Of a DNA stretch of 20,382 nt, positions 1 through 8,816 are shown piece by piece. Location of the stretch: NCBI GenBank assembly GCA_031383555.1, contig JANMZR010000098.1, forward strand, positions 1 through 20,382. Reading direction: 5' to 3'. Position numbers and translations under genes: made by a program. Source of the stretch: JANMZR01 sp031383555 (GTDB lineage: Bacteria; Bacteroidota; Bacteroidia; Cytophagales; Spirosomataceae). How positions within the stretch are numbered: position 1 is the stretch's first letter; each line of letters begins with the position of its first letter. The notes beneath the pieces are model-generated. The model had not been told where the DNA came from and ran no database searches. It was given only the letters and a program-made list of their open reading frames with translations.

Positions 1-1
1 T

Positions 2-988
2 GTATATGTACAAGGCCCTGAGCCTCACCGCATTAGAACAAGAGAAATACTCCAATCGCACCCTGAAGTAAAGCAATTCATCGGTCAAAAGAACCAAACA
101 ACTTTTTGGATTTTATTGGGTTGTGTTAGTTTGCAAATCGCTTTAGCTTATTTACTGAAGGATCAATCATGGTGGTGGATAGTTGCTGTAGCTTATTTGG
201 TAGGTGCTTTTGCATCACATACCTTATTCATTTGCATACACGAGGCTGCACATAATTTGATCTTTAAAAAAGTTTGGCAAAATGTAATGGCCGCTATCAT
301 TGCCAATTTCCCAAGCCTTGCTCCTACTGCCGTTTCGTTCAAAAACTTTCATTTGAAACACCACGCATTTCAAGGTGTTCATGAGTTGGATGCAGACTTG
401 CCTGATTGGTATGAAGCCAAGTTGATCAATAATTATGCAATAGGAAAGGCAATTTGGTTGCTTTTATTCCCTATTTTTCAAGGAATACGCACAATTCGTT
501 GTACCGAAGTGAAGTTTTTTGATAAATATACTGTTATGAATATGGTGGCTCAATTAGCTTTTGATATTGCCATAGTATATTTTTGGGGATGGCCAGCACT
601 AGGCTATTTGGGTTTGAGTTTCTTTTTTAGCGTAGGCTTGCATCCGTTGGGTGCTCGTTGGATTCAGGAACATTATTTGGTGTTGTCAAAAACACAGGAA
701 ACTTATAGTTATTATGGTAGCTTTAATGGTGTAAATATGAATGTAGGCTACCATAATGAGCACCATGACTTCCCTTCAATTCCTTGGAATCATTTGCCGA
801 AATTAAAAAATGCGGCTCCTGAGTTTTATGATACTTTACTTTATCATACTTCCTTTTTTAAATTATTATTTCAATTTATATTTAGCCAAGAAATTGGACT
901 TTATTCAAGAATAGTGAGAAAAGAAAGAGGTAAAGTTGACCTTTCGGATACTTCTAAACCAGATATGCATTTGTTGATTGTGAAGTAA
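2..988 (+). CDS. DEGS1-like sphingolipid (dihydroceramide) desaturase, 5' end cut by the window
   Basis: Membrane fatty-acid desaturase of the di-iron, histidine-box type. The frame is open from base 2; the in-frame TTG at 116 is internal, because the residues before it (PEPHRIRTREILQSHPEVK) align with the N-terminus of animal DEGS1 (QPHADRRREILAKYPEIK). Probably only 10-20 codons are missing. All three histidine boxes are present: HEAAH (239-253), HLKHH (350-364) and HNEHH (752-766). The stretches EHY..L....ETYSYYG and NVGYHNEHHDFP are near-diagnostic of dihydroceramide delta-4 desaturases. Hydrophobic blocks flank the boxes, as in an integral inner-membrane enzyme. From the family, it would introduce a double bond into the long-chain base of a ceramide; many Bacteroidota make dihydroceramides, so a substrate is plausible. 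The exact regiochemistry (delta-4 desaturase or hydroxylase) is inference. It is convergent with the GH65 gene, and the partner genes lie off the left edge. Confidence 0.88.
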   Translation, partial: VYVQGPEPHRIRTREILQSHPEVKQFIGQKNQTTFWILLGCVSLQIALAYLLKDQSWWWIVAVAYLVGAFASHTLFICIHEAAHNLIFKKVWQNVMAAIIANFPSLAPTAVSFKNFHLKHHAFQGVHELDADLPDWYEAKLINNYAIGKAIWLLLFPIFQGIRTIRCTEVKFFDKYTVMNMVAQLAFDIAIVYFWGWPALGYLGLSFFFSVGLHPLGARWIQEHYLVLSKTQETYSYYGSFNGVNMNVGYHNEHHDFPSIPWNHLPKLKNAAPEFYDTLLYHTSFFKLLFQFIFSQEIGLYSRIVRKERGKVDLSDTSKPDMHLLIVK

Positions 989-1007
989 AATATATGCAAA
1001 AAAAATA

Positions 1008-1029
1008 ACAAGGTGGCATGCCACCTTGT
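1008..1029. terminator. Convergent-gene terminator, perfect 22-bp palindrome
   Basis: A perfect palindrome (arms ACAAGGTGGCA / TGCCACCTTGT) lies between the stop of the desaturase (988) and the stop of the minus-strand GH65 gene (1041). On the minus strand it is followed by a T-rich run (A-rich at 991-1007 on the plus strand), which fits an intrinsic terminator for the GH65 gene. On the plus strand it is followed only by a weaker tract (aaaatatttt), so it may also end the desaturase transcript. Confidence 0.75.
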
Positions 1030-1040
1030 CTGAAAATATT

Positions 1041-3365
1041 TTACACCGCAACGTCCATTTGCTCAACTATTACAACCTCATTTGCCTTTACAACCACCTC
1101 ATTATCATATACTTTGAGCATAATATCTTTGTTGGATAAATTTCTAATTTGCACTATTTCATCAGTAGTTTTCACTGAAACTGTATTGCCTCTGAACTTT
1201 ATTTTAAAGGTAAAAGATGTCCAATGATCGGGAAGAAAAGGGCTAAAATTCAATTGATTATCAATAACTCTCATGCCTCCAAAACCTTTAACAATACTCA
1301 TCCAAGTACCGGCCATAGAGGTGATATGACAGCCGTCTTCCGTGTCATTGTTATAATCGTCCAAGTCAAGCCTAGCAGCACGAGTATAGAATTCATAGCT
1401 ATCTTGTTTATTGCCTAATTTTGCAGCTAAAATAGAATGCACACAAGGTGAAAGTGATGACTCATGAACCGTTCGTGGCTCATAATATTCATAATTTTGT
1501 CGAATAGTTACTAAATCAAAATTTTCTTCGAAAAAGTAAAGTCCTTGTAATACATCGGCCTGCTTTATAAAGGGCGATCGCAGAATTCTATCCCAACTCC
1601 ACTTTTGGTTTAATGGACGTTGGCCAGGCGTTAAATCCGAAACAATAATTTGTTCTTTATCCAAATAACCATCTTGCTGTAAAAATATCCCAAGATCTTG
1701 ATCTTCAGGGAAATAAATATTATCAGCTATATATTTCATTTGTTGCAATTCCAGATCAAGATTTAAATTTGTCAGAGAAACTAATTCGTAAAATCTAGAG
1801 CTTGAATTATTTTTTACAATTTCAGCTACTTTTATAAAGTATTCCAAACACCAACGAGCAATATAATTAGTATACCAATTGTTGTTGATGTTGTTTTCAT
1901 ATTCGTTGGGTCCAGTAACGCCTAACATCACAAATCTTTGTTTTTCAATACTCCAATTAACTCGTTGTACCCAAAAACGAGCAATTCCTAAAAGCACTTC
2001 AAAACCATACTCAGATAAATATTTTGCATCCCCCGTATAACGAACATAATCATGTATTGCATAAGCAATAGCGCCATTTCTATGTATTTCCTCAAAAGTA
2101 ATTTCCCATTCATTATGGCATTCTTCGCCATTCATGGTTACCATTGGGTAGAGGGCAGCTCCATTATTAAAGCCTAATTTTTCAGCATTTTCAATAGCTT
2201 TACCTAATTGTTTCCATCTATAAATGAGTAAGTTACGAGCTACAGACTCATCAGCAGTACTCAAATAAAAAGGAATACAATAGGCTTCTGTATCCCAATA
2301 AGTTGAGCCACCATATTTTTCCCCTGTGAAACCTTTTGGCCCAATATTTAAGCGTGCGTCTTCACCAGTATAGGTTTGGTTCAATTGAAAAATATTAAAT
2401 CGAATCCCCTGTTGAGCAGCAATATCCCCTTCAATAATTATATCATTATCTGCCCATTTGTCCTTCCAAGCTTGTGCTTGCTCCGAAAGCATTTTCTCAA
2501 AACCTTTACTTGCTATTTTTTCAAGATATGATTTTCCTTTTTTTAGTAAATCTGACTTTTCATGGTTTTCTGACGAAAGATTTACCGCATATTTGGTGAG
2601 TGTAATTTTCTGACTTTTTTCAACACTCACATCAACTTGATTGGCAACATATTTTTCCTTTTTTACCGGAATACTTTGAAAATCAATTTTTTTATCATTT
2701 TTAGAAATTTCAATTTTTTGGCCGGTGAGCACATTGAAATTTGTTTTTTTTGTTGAAAGTTCTAGATAGGCTTCTCCAAAGGCTGTTTCCTTTTGCACTT
2801 CCTTCCAAAATTTTTCATCATAATTTGAATCTTTATTTGAAATATCACCATCTATAAACGCTGTGAATTTGATATTTCCTGCAAAATTTACAGGCTTTAT
2901 CGAATAAGAAATTACGCCAGTTTCATCGTCAACTATGGAGCAAAACCGCTTCACATCAACAGAAACTGTCTCACCATTTGCATTTGTCGCAACAAACGTT
3001 CTCTGCAAGTAACCTTCCTCCATGTTCAGAACTCGCTGAAAATCAGTAATTTCACATTGATTTATATCCAACCTTAATCCATTAATATCAATGTCAATAC
3101 CTATCCAATTGGCAGCATTGAGAACTTTTGCAAAATATTCAGGGTAGCCATTTTTCCACCAGCCTACACGAGTTTTATCAGGATAGTAAACACCCGCCAC
3201 ATAGTTGCCTTGAAGCGACTTTCCTGAATAATATTCCTCAAAGTTTCCTCTTTGGCCGATTCTCCCATTACCTAATGAACATAATGATTCCGTAATTTCG
3301 TTGAATTCTGGATGGAATCCATTTTCAATTACGCACCACTCATTTATTTCTAAATAATTTTTCAT
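1041..3365 (-). CDS. GH65 family disaccharide phosphorylase, maltose phosphorylase-like
   Basis: Complete 774-aa cytoplasmic protein without a signal peptide, the usual length for GH65 maltose, kojibiose or trehalose phosphorylases. It shows the N-terminal beta-sandwich region (about 1-280), a helical linker, an (alpha/alpha)6 catalytic barrel (about 320-700) and a C-terminal beta-domain. Seen in the barrel are YWDTEA (356-361), HNEWEITFEEIHRN (417-430) and VTGPNEYEN (483-491), whose E488 matches the general acid of the family, plus the phosphate-site region YEPRTVHESSLS (628-639). The enzyme would split an alpha-glucobiose with inorganic phosphate to beta-glucose 1-phosphate and glucose. Maltose is the best guess from the HNEWEITFEEIHRN and NNNWYTNY stretches, but specificity cannot be proven by eye. 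The ATG at 3365 follows an A/T-rich leader without a Shine-Dalgarno sequence. A second GH65 gene begins off the right edge of the window. Confidence 0.9.
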   Translation of the reverse strand: MKNYLEINEWCVIENGFHPEFNEITESLCSLGNGRIGQRGNFEEYYSGKSLQGNYVAGVYYPDKTRVGWWKNGYPEYFAKVLNAANWIGIDIDINGLRLDINQCEITDFQRVLNMEEGYLQRTFVATNANGETVSVDVKRFCSIVDDETGVISYSIKPVNFAGNIKFTAFIDGDISNKDSNYDEKFWKEVQKETAFGEAYLELSTKKTNFNVLTGQKIEISKNDKKIDFQSIPVKKEKYVANQVDVSVEKSQKITLTKYAVNLSSENHEKSDLLKKGKSYLEKIASKGFEKMLSEQAQAWKDKWADNDIIIEGDIAAQQGIRFNIFQLNQTYTGEDARLNIGPKGFTGEKYGGSTYWDTEAYCIPFYLSTADESVARNLLIYRWKQLGKAIENAEKLGFNNGAALYPMVTMNGEECHNEWEITFEEIHRNGAIAYAIHDYVRYTGDAKYLSEYGFEVLLGIARFWVQRVNWSIEKQRFVMLGVTGPNEYENNINNNWYTNYIARWCLEYFIKVAEIVKNNSSSRFYELVSLTNLNLDLELQQMKYIADNIYFPEDQDLGIFLQQDGYLDKEQIIVSDLTPGQRPLNQKWSWDRILRSPFIKQADVLQGLYFFEENFDLVTIRQNYEYYEPRTVHESSLSPCVHSILAAKLGNKQDSYEFYTRAARLDLDDYNNDTEDGCHITSMAGTWMSIVKGFGGMRVIDNQLNFSPFLPDHWTSFTFKIKFRGNTVSVKTTDEIVQIRNLSNKDIMLKVYDNEVVVKANEVVIVEQMDVAV

Positions 3366-3395
3366 TTAACAATAAAATAATTAAAAAATATAAGT

Positions 3396-3403
3396 CAAAA
3401 TTA
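3396..3403 (-). promoter_or_regulatory. Candidate -7 element of the GH65 gene
   Basis: The plus strand reads CAAAATTA, i.e. TAATTTTG on the minus strand, matching the Bacteroidota -7 consensus TAnnTTTG. It lies 31 nt upstream of the GH65 ATG, giving a short leader. No good TTTG -33 element is seen at the expected distance, so this is tentative. Confidence 0.35.
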
Positions 3404-3548
3404 ACAATGAATTGGCAATTTTCATGAAACTATTCTGATAAATATTTGATTATCAGTACTTTAATATTTTAATCGGCTGATTTGCAAAACATTAACGAAG
3501 GCTGTGTATACAAGGTTTTAAAATAAAAAAGAACCATTAAATCAAGAA

Positions 3549-3579
3549 TTTTCTTTAGTTTAAAAATGTGGTATCTTTG
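3549..3579 (+). promoter_or_regulatory. Candidate promoter of the secreted hydrolase gene
   Basis: TATCTTTG at 3572-3579 matches the Bacteroidota -7 consensus TAnnTTTG exactly. A T-rich run (TTTT at 3549-3552) sits 19 nt upstream in the place of the -33 element. Transcription would begin near 3585 and leave a leader of about 28 nt before the ATG at 3614. Confidence 0.5.
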
Positions 3580-3613
3580 AATTATGTAAAACTCATCGCT
3601 TCAAAAAAAATAA

Positions 3614-4915
3614 ATGAAAAAGAAAACACTATTGCTTTTATCAATTGTATGGATCAATATCACTATTTCCAACCCAGTATTTTCCCAGCAAACTGAAAAT
3701 GAATTTGTTTATGGTGATGCCCTACCTGATGCTCCAGAATTAGCCAAAAGGGGCGAATATAAAGTCGGTGTGAGTACACTAGATTTTGTAAATAAAGGAC
3801 AAATTGATGTTTTAAAGTCGAAAGGTGGCGCTGACCCGATTTATGACAGGCCGTTGAAAGTTGAAGTATGGTACCCTTGCGAATCAAGTACAAACACTTC
3901 TGAATCAATACTTTATGATGAGGTAATGGGTACGTTTGGCGACCCAAAACGACCTTTAACACCTTTCAAGTTCAAAGGTAGAGCGATAAGAGATGGGAAA
4001 CCATTAGAAAATTCAGATAAATATCCATTAATAATAGTATCACATGGCTATGTTGGCAGCAGGTATTTATTGACTTATTTAACAGAAAATTTAGCATCAA
4101 AAGGCTATATAGTTGTTGCTTTAGACCATACTGAATCTACTTTTAAAGATGCGGCACCATTTCCAAGTACGCTTTTAAATCGTTCGAAAGATGTACTTTT
4201 TATAATAAATGAAATGGCAAAATTAAATGAACAAAAAGGGTTTTTAAAAGGAAAAATTGATACTGAAAATATTGGGCTTATTGGCTATTCAATGGGAGGA
4301 TATGGCGTATTAAATGTGGCAGGTGCTGGCTATAGTGACGCTGCCATTAAACTTTTTGGTGCAGTTTCAGGAGGAAGTAAGGCCATTGAAGTAAGAACAG
4401 CCAATAATTCAGAATATAAAGCCTCAATTGATCCTCGCATAAAAGCAGTAGTTGCTTTTGCTCCCTGGGGCATGGAACGTGGTGTTTGGGATACTGAAAG
4501 CTTGAAAGGCCTGAAAGTTCCGACCTTTTTTATAGCCGGTAGTCAAGACGATATCTCAGGATATGAAAAAGGTATAAAAGCGATTTACTCAGGTGCAATT
4601 AACGCCAACCGATACATGCTTACCTATATGAATGCCCGCCATAATGTGGCTCCAAATCCACCCCCAGCAGAAAGTTTGAAGCCTGGCTTACATATAGACG
4701 AGTATTATAGATATGCTGAGCCTGCTTGGAATGAAAAAAGAATAAACAATATAAACCAACATTTTGTAACTGCATTTATGGGTATTTATTTGAAAAAGAA
4801 TGAATATGGAAAATATTTGGATTTAAAAGAAAATTCAAATGAAAAAACTTGGAATGGTTTTAAAGCTAGGTCATCCGTTGGTTTAGAATTATTGCATAGC
4901 CTGCCAGCGAATTAA
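3614..4915 (+). CDS. Secreted alpha/beta-hydrolase, PAF-acetylhydrolase/dienelactone-hydrolase-like
   Basis: 433-aa serine hydrolase with a Sec signal peptide (residues about 1-25, MKKKTLLLLS then a hydrophobic core ending FSQQ), so it acts in the periplasm or outside the cell. The alpha/beta-hydrolase core starts near residue 80. Visible are the oxyanion strand IIVSHGYVGSR (H144-G145), the nucleophile elbow GYSMGG (Ser226), a probable acid in AGSQDD (Asp312 or 313) and the catalytic His in ARHNVAP (His343). The layout, a long N-terminal arm followed by SHG and GYSMGG, resembles bacterial platelet-activating-factor acetylhydrolase-like or dienelactone-hydrolase-like esterases; the natural ester is unknown. 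It appears monocistronic, with a candidate promoter at 3572 and a weak hairpin with a T-run at 4968-4992. The divergent GH65 gene shares the upstream region. Confidence 0.85.
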   Translation: MKKKTLLLLSIVWINITISNPVFSQQTENEFVYGDALPDAPELAKRGEYKVGVSTLDFVNKGQIDVLKSKGGADPIYDRPLKVEVWYPCESSTNTSESILYDEVMGTFGDPKRPLTPFKFKGRAIRDGKPLENSDKYPLIIVSHGYVGSRYLLTYLTENLASKGYIVVALDHTESTFKDAAPFPSTLLNRSKDVLFIINEMAKLNEQKGFLKGKIDTENIGLIGYSMGGYGVLNVAGAGYSDAAIKLFGAVSGGSKAIEVRTANNSEYKASIDPRIKAVVAFAPWGMERGVWDTESLKGLKVPTFFIAGSQDDISGYEKGIKAIYSGAINANRYMLTYMNARHNVAPNPPPAESLKPGLHIDEYYRYAEPAWNEKRINNINQHFVTAFMGIYLKKNEYGKYLDLKENSNEKTWNGFKARSSVGLELLHSLPAN

Positions 4916-4967
4916 ACTTTAAAGACAATAATTTAGAGCATTAATAATCAAAAGAATGACTGTAATG

Positions 4968-4992
4968 CTGATGGAATAAATCAGGTTTTTTT
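4968..4992 (+). terminator. Weak hairpin plus T7, possible terminator of the hydrolase gene
   Basis: CTGAT (4968-4972) and ATCAG (4980-4984) can pair around a 7-nt loop and are followed by seven T (4986-4992). The stem is only 5 bp, so strength is doubtful, but its place 50 nt after the hydrolase stop fits. Confidence 0.4.
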
Positions 4993-5060
4993 GAGAAAGA
5001 ATATTTAAAAAATTAGTAGCTCACCAACATCATTAATGCAAGAATAAAGCCATGGTCTCA

Positions 5061-5094
5061 TTACCAAAGACTGCGCTGATGTAGTTTTTGGTAA
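5061..5094. repeat. Inverted repeat upstream of the DUF4174 gene
   Basis: TTACCAAA (5061-5068) is the exact complement of TTTGGTAA (5087-5094), separated by 18 nt. It ends 58 nt before the ATG of the DUF4174 gene. It could be an operator or a leader hairpin; nothing in the sequence decides between them. Confidence 0.35.
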
Positions 5095-5152
5095 AAAAAT
5101 GAATTAGGCGAAAATTAAGAAGAGTTTCTAACAAATAGTTACGTTACCTACA

Positions 5153-5566
5153 ATGAAAATATGTATTTTAATTTCAAGCCTGCTTTTTACTAATTTTCTC
5201 ATTCAAAAAGAAATAGATTTAAGGAATTATCAATGGAATAACCGATTGATTTGTATTGAAACCAATGATAAAAAGACAGCTGAAAAGCTTATACAATCTT
5301 TTAAGGCAGAAGAAGCAGAAAGTGATATTCGTAAAATTAAGTTTATTATAAAAATAGTTGATACGTTTTATCAGGGTTTAGAGTTGAAGCAATCTCCACC
5401 TATTCTAAATTTCCCTGCCGCAAGTAAATCTTCTACTATTTCGATATTTTTAATTGGTTTGGACGGTGGAATAAAACAACAATGGAATCAGCAAATAGTA
5501 CCGAAAGTTGTTTTTCAAAAAATAGATGCTATGCCAATGAGAATCAGCGAGTCAAAGCAAAAATAA
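5153..5566 (+). CDS. Small DUF4174-domain protein
   Basis: 137 aa with a short hydrophobic N-terminus (MKICILISSLLFTNFLIQK) that could be a signal peptide or anchor; no lipobox cysteine is evident. The body matches the DUF4174 pattern: an opening LRNYQWNNRLICIET (about 23-37), a central variable part, then FLIGLDGGIKQQW (about 98-110) and the characteristic end IDAMPMRISE (about 124-133). DUF4174 proteins have a thioredoxin-like look (the G-x-DGG-x-K segment resembles the peroxiredoxin-type strand), but no CxxC is present, so redox activity is not expected. Function is unknown. The gene stands alone between the hydrolase and PAS genes, all on the plus strand, with 237 and 351 nt gaps that argue against an operon. 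Confidence 0.72.
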   Translation: MKICILISSLLFTNFLIQKEIDLRNYQWNNRLICIETNDKKTAEKLIQSFKAEEAESDIRKIKFIIKIVDTFYQGLELKQSPPILNFPAASKSSTISIFLIGLDGGIKQQWNQQIVPKVVFQKIDAMPMRISESKQK

Positions 5567-5917
5567 AACTTATAAACCAAAATAACGAAAGCTGATTTTT
5601 ATTCATGTTTTGGTATGGTCAAAAAGGAATATTTAGTCTTGGTCTAGTCTAAAATAGCAGCTACCTTTATGAAATTTTCTGTAGTCGGTTTTAAATCTAT
5701 AAACTTTTCAATTTTAGGGCAGTGTATATAAATAACAAAGGTATTTTCAACGGTTTTATTGCATTGTAAAAAACAGCTGACATTTTATTTATGTTGAGAT
5801 AAGATTCATTAGAAAATAACCTAAAAATATCTTTAGTATTAATTAAAACGTAAAATTTATCGCATTTATTAAAACTAATTGTGGCTTATTCTGTTACAAT
5901 AGAGAAATAAATTAACT
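5567..5917 (+). promoter_or_regulatory. Intergenic stretch with a candidate promoter
   Basis: 351 AT-rich nt between the DUF4174 and PAS genes. No coding frame or RNA gene is recognised. A promoter-like pair is visible: TTG at 5639-5641, a 20-nt spacer and TACCTTTA at 5662-5669, one base off the TAnnTTTG consensus. Used for the PAS gene, it would leave a long leader of about 240 nt. A weaker TATCTTTA at 5828-5835 lies nearer the gene but lacks a -33 element. No terminator is evident. Confidence 0.35.
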
Positions 5918-6382
5918 ATGGCGGAGGCACCTTTATTAAGTTGGGACATTTTTTTGATGAGCATGTATCAATCAAAAACGGAAAGTAATGATATCATTAC
6001 AATAAAAAGTATCGCAAAAAATGGTAAATGGTATAAACCTGCCGTTTCTGTGGAAGAAAAATTTCGATTTGATAATAAAGTAGTCGTAATTACAGACGCT
6101 AATCTTAAAATTCAGTTTGCTACCGAAAATATGTTTTATTTGAACGGTTACAAATTAGATGAGGTAGTTGGTAAAAGCCCTAAAATGTTCCAAGGTGGAG
6201 GTTCTGAAATAGAATCTAGACGGATTATTAAGATGGCCGTAGAAAGTAAATTACCTTTTGATACTGTTATGACAAATTATCGCAAAAACGGAACAGTATA
6301 CAAATGCCATATAAAAGGGTATCCCATTTTCAATAAGAAAGGTGAACTAGTTAACTATGTGGCCCTCGAAAATGTGGCTTAA
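5918..6382 (+). CDS. Stand-alone PAS-domain protein (LOV-like fold without the photoactive Cys)
   Basis: 154-aa soluble protein with one PAS domain (about residues 48-152) after a 45-residue N-terminal stretch that begins PLLSWDIF. The core VVVITDANLKIQFATENMF followed by NGYKLDEVVGKSPKMFQG is typical PAS and lines up with the LOV signature GRNCRFLQG. The adduct-forming cysteine position is Pro88 here (GKSPKMFQ, 85-92), so a flavin-cysteinyl photocycle is not possible. Later features TNYRKNGTVYKCHIKGYPIFNKKGE also follow the LOV/PAS_9 beta-sheet. No kinase, GGDEF or HTH domain is attached, so it may signal by binding a partner encoded elsewhere. The C-terminus is convergent with the FecA-like gene, 22 nt away, with no obvious terminator between. 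The ATG at 5918 was kept because it precedes the conserved SWDIF stretch. Confidence 0.8.
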   Translation: MAEAPLLSWDIFLMSMYQSKTESNDIITIKSIAKNGKWYKPAVSVEEKFRFDNKVVVITDANLKIQFATENMFYLNGYKLDEVVGKSPKMFQGGGSEIESRRIIKMAVESKLPFDTVMTNYRKNGTVYKCHIKGYPIFNKKGELVNYVALENVA

Positions 6383-6404
6383 GCCTTAGATTCATATACA
6401 ATTT

Positions 6405-8816
6405 TCACCAAAATCGACAGGCTAAAGTTAAATAAAAACCTCGTCCATCACTTGGTATTATTCCCGGGCCAGGGTAGGCTTCAGCTCGACGAGTATAGTA
6501 CTTTTCATTGAGGAGATTGTTGCATGAGGCTTCTAAAGAAACATTCTTCCAGTTATAGCTGGCAGACAAATCCATAACTTTATAGCCAGCTATAAGTCCT
6601 TCAACTGCAGTAGAGGTGCGTTTGGCGTTAGTTGCATCAGAAAAATGTTGTGCCACATAGGAAAACTGCAAACTGCTTGAAAACCGATTATTTTTGTAGC
6701 TAAAACCTGAACGAATAATAACCGGCGGCACCATTTCCACTTGTTTGTTTTTTATGGTATTATCTACTGTATTGATGTAGCGAGCATTAACAAAAGCCAA
6801 ATTAGCAAAGAGATTTAAAGAAGAATTGGTGTATTTTTTTTTGACAAGTTTTAAAAGGTTTACTTCGCCAAATAGCTCCAAACCAATGTTTCTGGCATCA
6901 GCAATATTGGTTCTTAAACGGTAATCGAGGTATAGTGGCGGTCTGTCAGCTTTTAGTAATTGACCAATTTTACCGGTATAGCTAATTAGAAATGCAGAAA
7001 CATCATAATTGAAAATTTGCTCTACATTTCCTCGAAAACCTAAATCTGCTGTAAACCCTTTTTCATCTACCAAGTTAGAATCCACCGCAAAGTTGGGGTT
7101 TACAATCCGTAAATCGCTAAAATTAATAGCTCGGTAATTTTGAGAAATATTGGCATAAATTTCTACCTTATCTGTTGGAGTATAACTGGTTCCTAAACCA
7201 AAAATGACAAAATTTCGATCACGTGACAGCTTATCGGTCAATTTATTATCTACTATAAGGTTACCTGCAAAATCAAAAACTCTTTGTTTATAATAACCAT
7301 CAGATACCGTTCGTATATATTCAAAACGAACGCCAGGTGTAAGACTAAGTTTTGGAGTTAGCTGGAAAATATTTTACGCAAAAGCTGCATAATTATAGTT
7401 TGGAAATGAAAAGTCAGAATTTTCTAGGTTATCAGGATTGCGATAATTGAAATTTGGATTGGCTGTTTCGTCACCATCACCTTGCTTGGCTGTTGTTATG
7501 CCTTTGTAAATCCGTACACCTACGAGCAAATTATTAGCACCATACCGATGCAAAAGGCGGGTTTCGTTTCCAATATTTCTAAATTCCCCATCTATTAAGG
7601 TTCGGTATTTAACAACTTGGTCACTCACATTTATTCGTTCCAAATTGCCTAAAGACTGACGTCTGGCAATTAATCCAAAATTACGAATATTGAGTTTGGT
7701 GCGGTCTGTGATTGAATAATTCAAGTTTAAAGAAGCTAGATTCCAGTCTATTTTAAACCAATTTCGGCTACGGACAGATTGTCTAGCATTCTCTTCAAAC
7801 ATTTTATCAGACAATCCGCCTGCTTGTTTGGCTAAATAATTAAGCTTTGTTACTTCAAAATTCACTAAAAATTTTTCAGAAAACTGGTAGGCCATTTGCA
7901 AATAACCGGTGTTCACTTTGAATTCTGAATTGGGTCGCCAGCCATCGCCTTTTTTATGTTGATAAAAAGTATAATAACTAAACTTGCCTATTGTGCCAGA
8001 TAAACTACTAAAACTGCCTAAAAAGCCCCAAGACCCTACCGTTTGTCGGCTCGACAATTCTATTTTTTTGTCTTTGGGAGCTTTTTTGAAACGAAAATTT
8101 ACCATGCCCCCAAACTGGGTGCCGTATTGTAGAGATGCGGCACCACGCACAACCTCAATACATTCGAGAGCCTCTACTGGGGGCGTATAATAACTTTCAG
8201 GATAGCCCAAAGCATCAGCAGAAATATCATAGCCATTTTGACGGGTGTTGAAATTAGCCGTTCGGTTTGGAGAAAGCCCTCGCCCACCTATGCCCAATTG
8301 TAAACCCACACCGTCAGATTCCCAAATGTTTAACCCCGCAACTTTTGCAAAAACCTGGCGGGCGTTATTAGTCGCCAAATTAGCTGTAATATCTTTTAGT
8401 ACTACTACTTCTGTTTTTTTTCCTTCATATACTCCAAAATTTTCTACACCTCGTAATCTAGTAATACCAAAGGTTCTTTCTCGCTCAGCTTGAATAGTTA
8501 CCGCATCCAAATCTTTACCAAAATTATCTAATTTGAAATTGATTTCGAATGACGTTTTATTAACATTAATTTCCTTGCTAATACTTTGATAATTAGCACA
8601 ATAAGCCACAATTGTATAAATACCTAATGGGATGTTACGTAATTCAAAAATGCCATTTTCGCTGGTTTCAACATATCCTTTTTGACCATTCAAAAGCACA
8701 ATTCCGTCCACAACCTTTTGATTGTCTACTGTGGTAATTTTGCCAAAAATAGTAGCTTTTTGAGCGAAATTTTGGTAAGAGAAAAGTAAGAAAAATACCG
8801 TAATTTTAAAATTCAT
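6405..8816 (-). pseudogene. FecA-type TonB-dependent receptor interrupted by one in-frame TAA codon
   Basis: One continuous reading frame of 803 sense-or-stop codons encodes an outer-membrane ferric-chelate receptor, interrupted only by TAA at 7374-7376 (codon 481). Before it: signal peptide (1-18, ending FAQ), CarboxypepD_reg domain (about 20-98), TonB-box-like LDAVTIQA (103-110) and a plug (about 130-250) with LGIGGRGLSPNRT and VVRGAASLQYG. This plug is typical of Bacteroidota FecA (iron dicitrate class). The frame resumes at once as NIFQLTPKLSLTPGVRFEYI and runs through the barrel to the aromatic end CRFW, with no further stop or frameshift. Homologs usually read FAENIFQ here, so GAA to TAA by one base explains the lesion. 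It may be a young pseudogene, a polymorphism, a sequencing error or a read-through codon; an independent start at TTG 7241 is unlikely. The ATG overlaps the stop of the upstream gene (TAATG), so translation is coupled. It is the last gene of the iron operon. Confidence 0.9.

Noticed and set aside
1018..1418. Short plus-strand open frames opposite the GH65 3' end
   Set aside because: They lie antisense to conserved GH65 sequence and begin inside the terminator palindrome; low-complexity Thr/Ser content only.
6405..7241. Reading the FecA tail as a separate gene starting at TTG 7241
   Set aside because: The same frame continues upstream of 7241 to the TAA at 7374 with conserved receptor sequence (LTPGVRFEYI), and the segment has no signal peptide, so it is the rest of the barrel of one interrupted gene.
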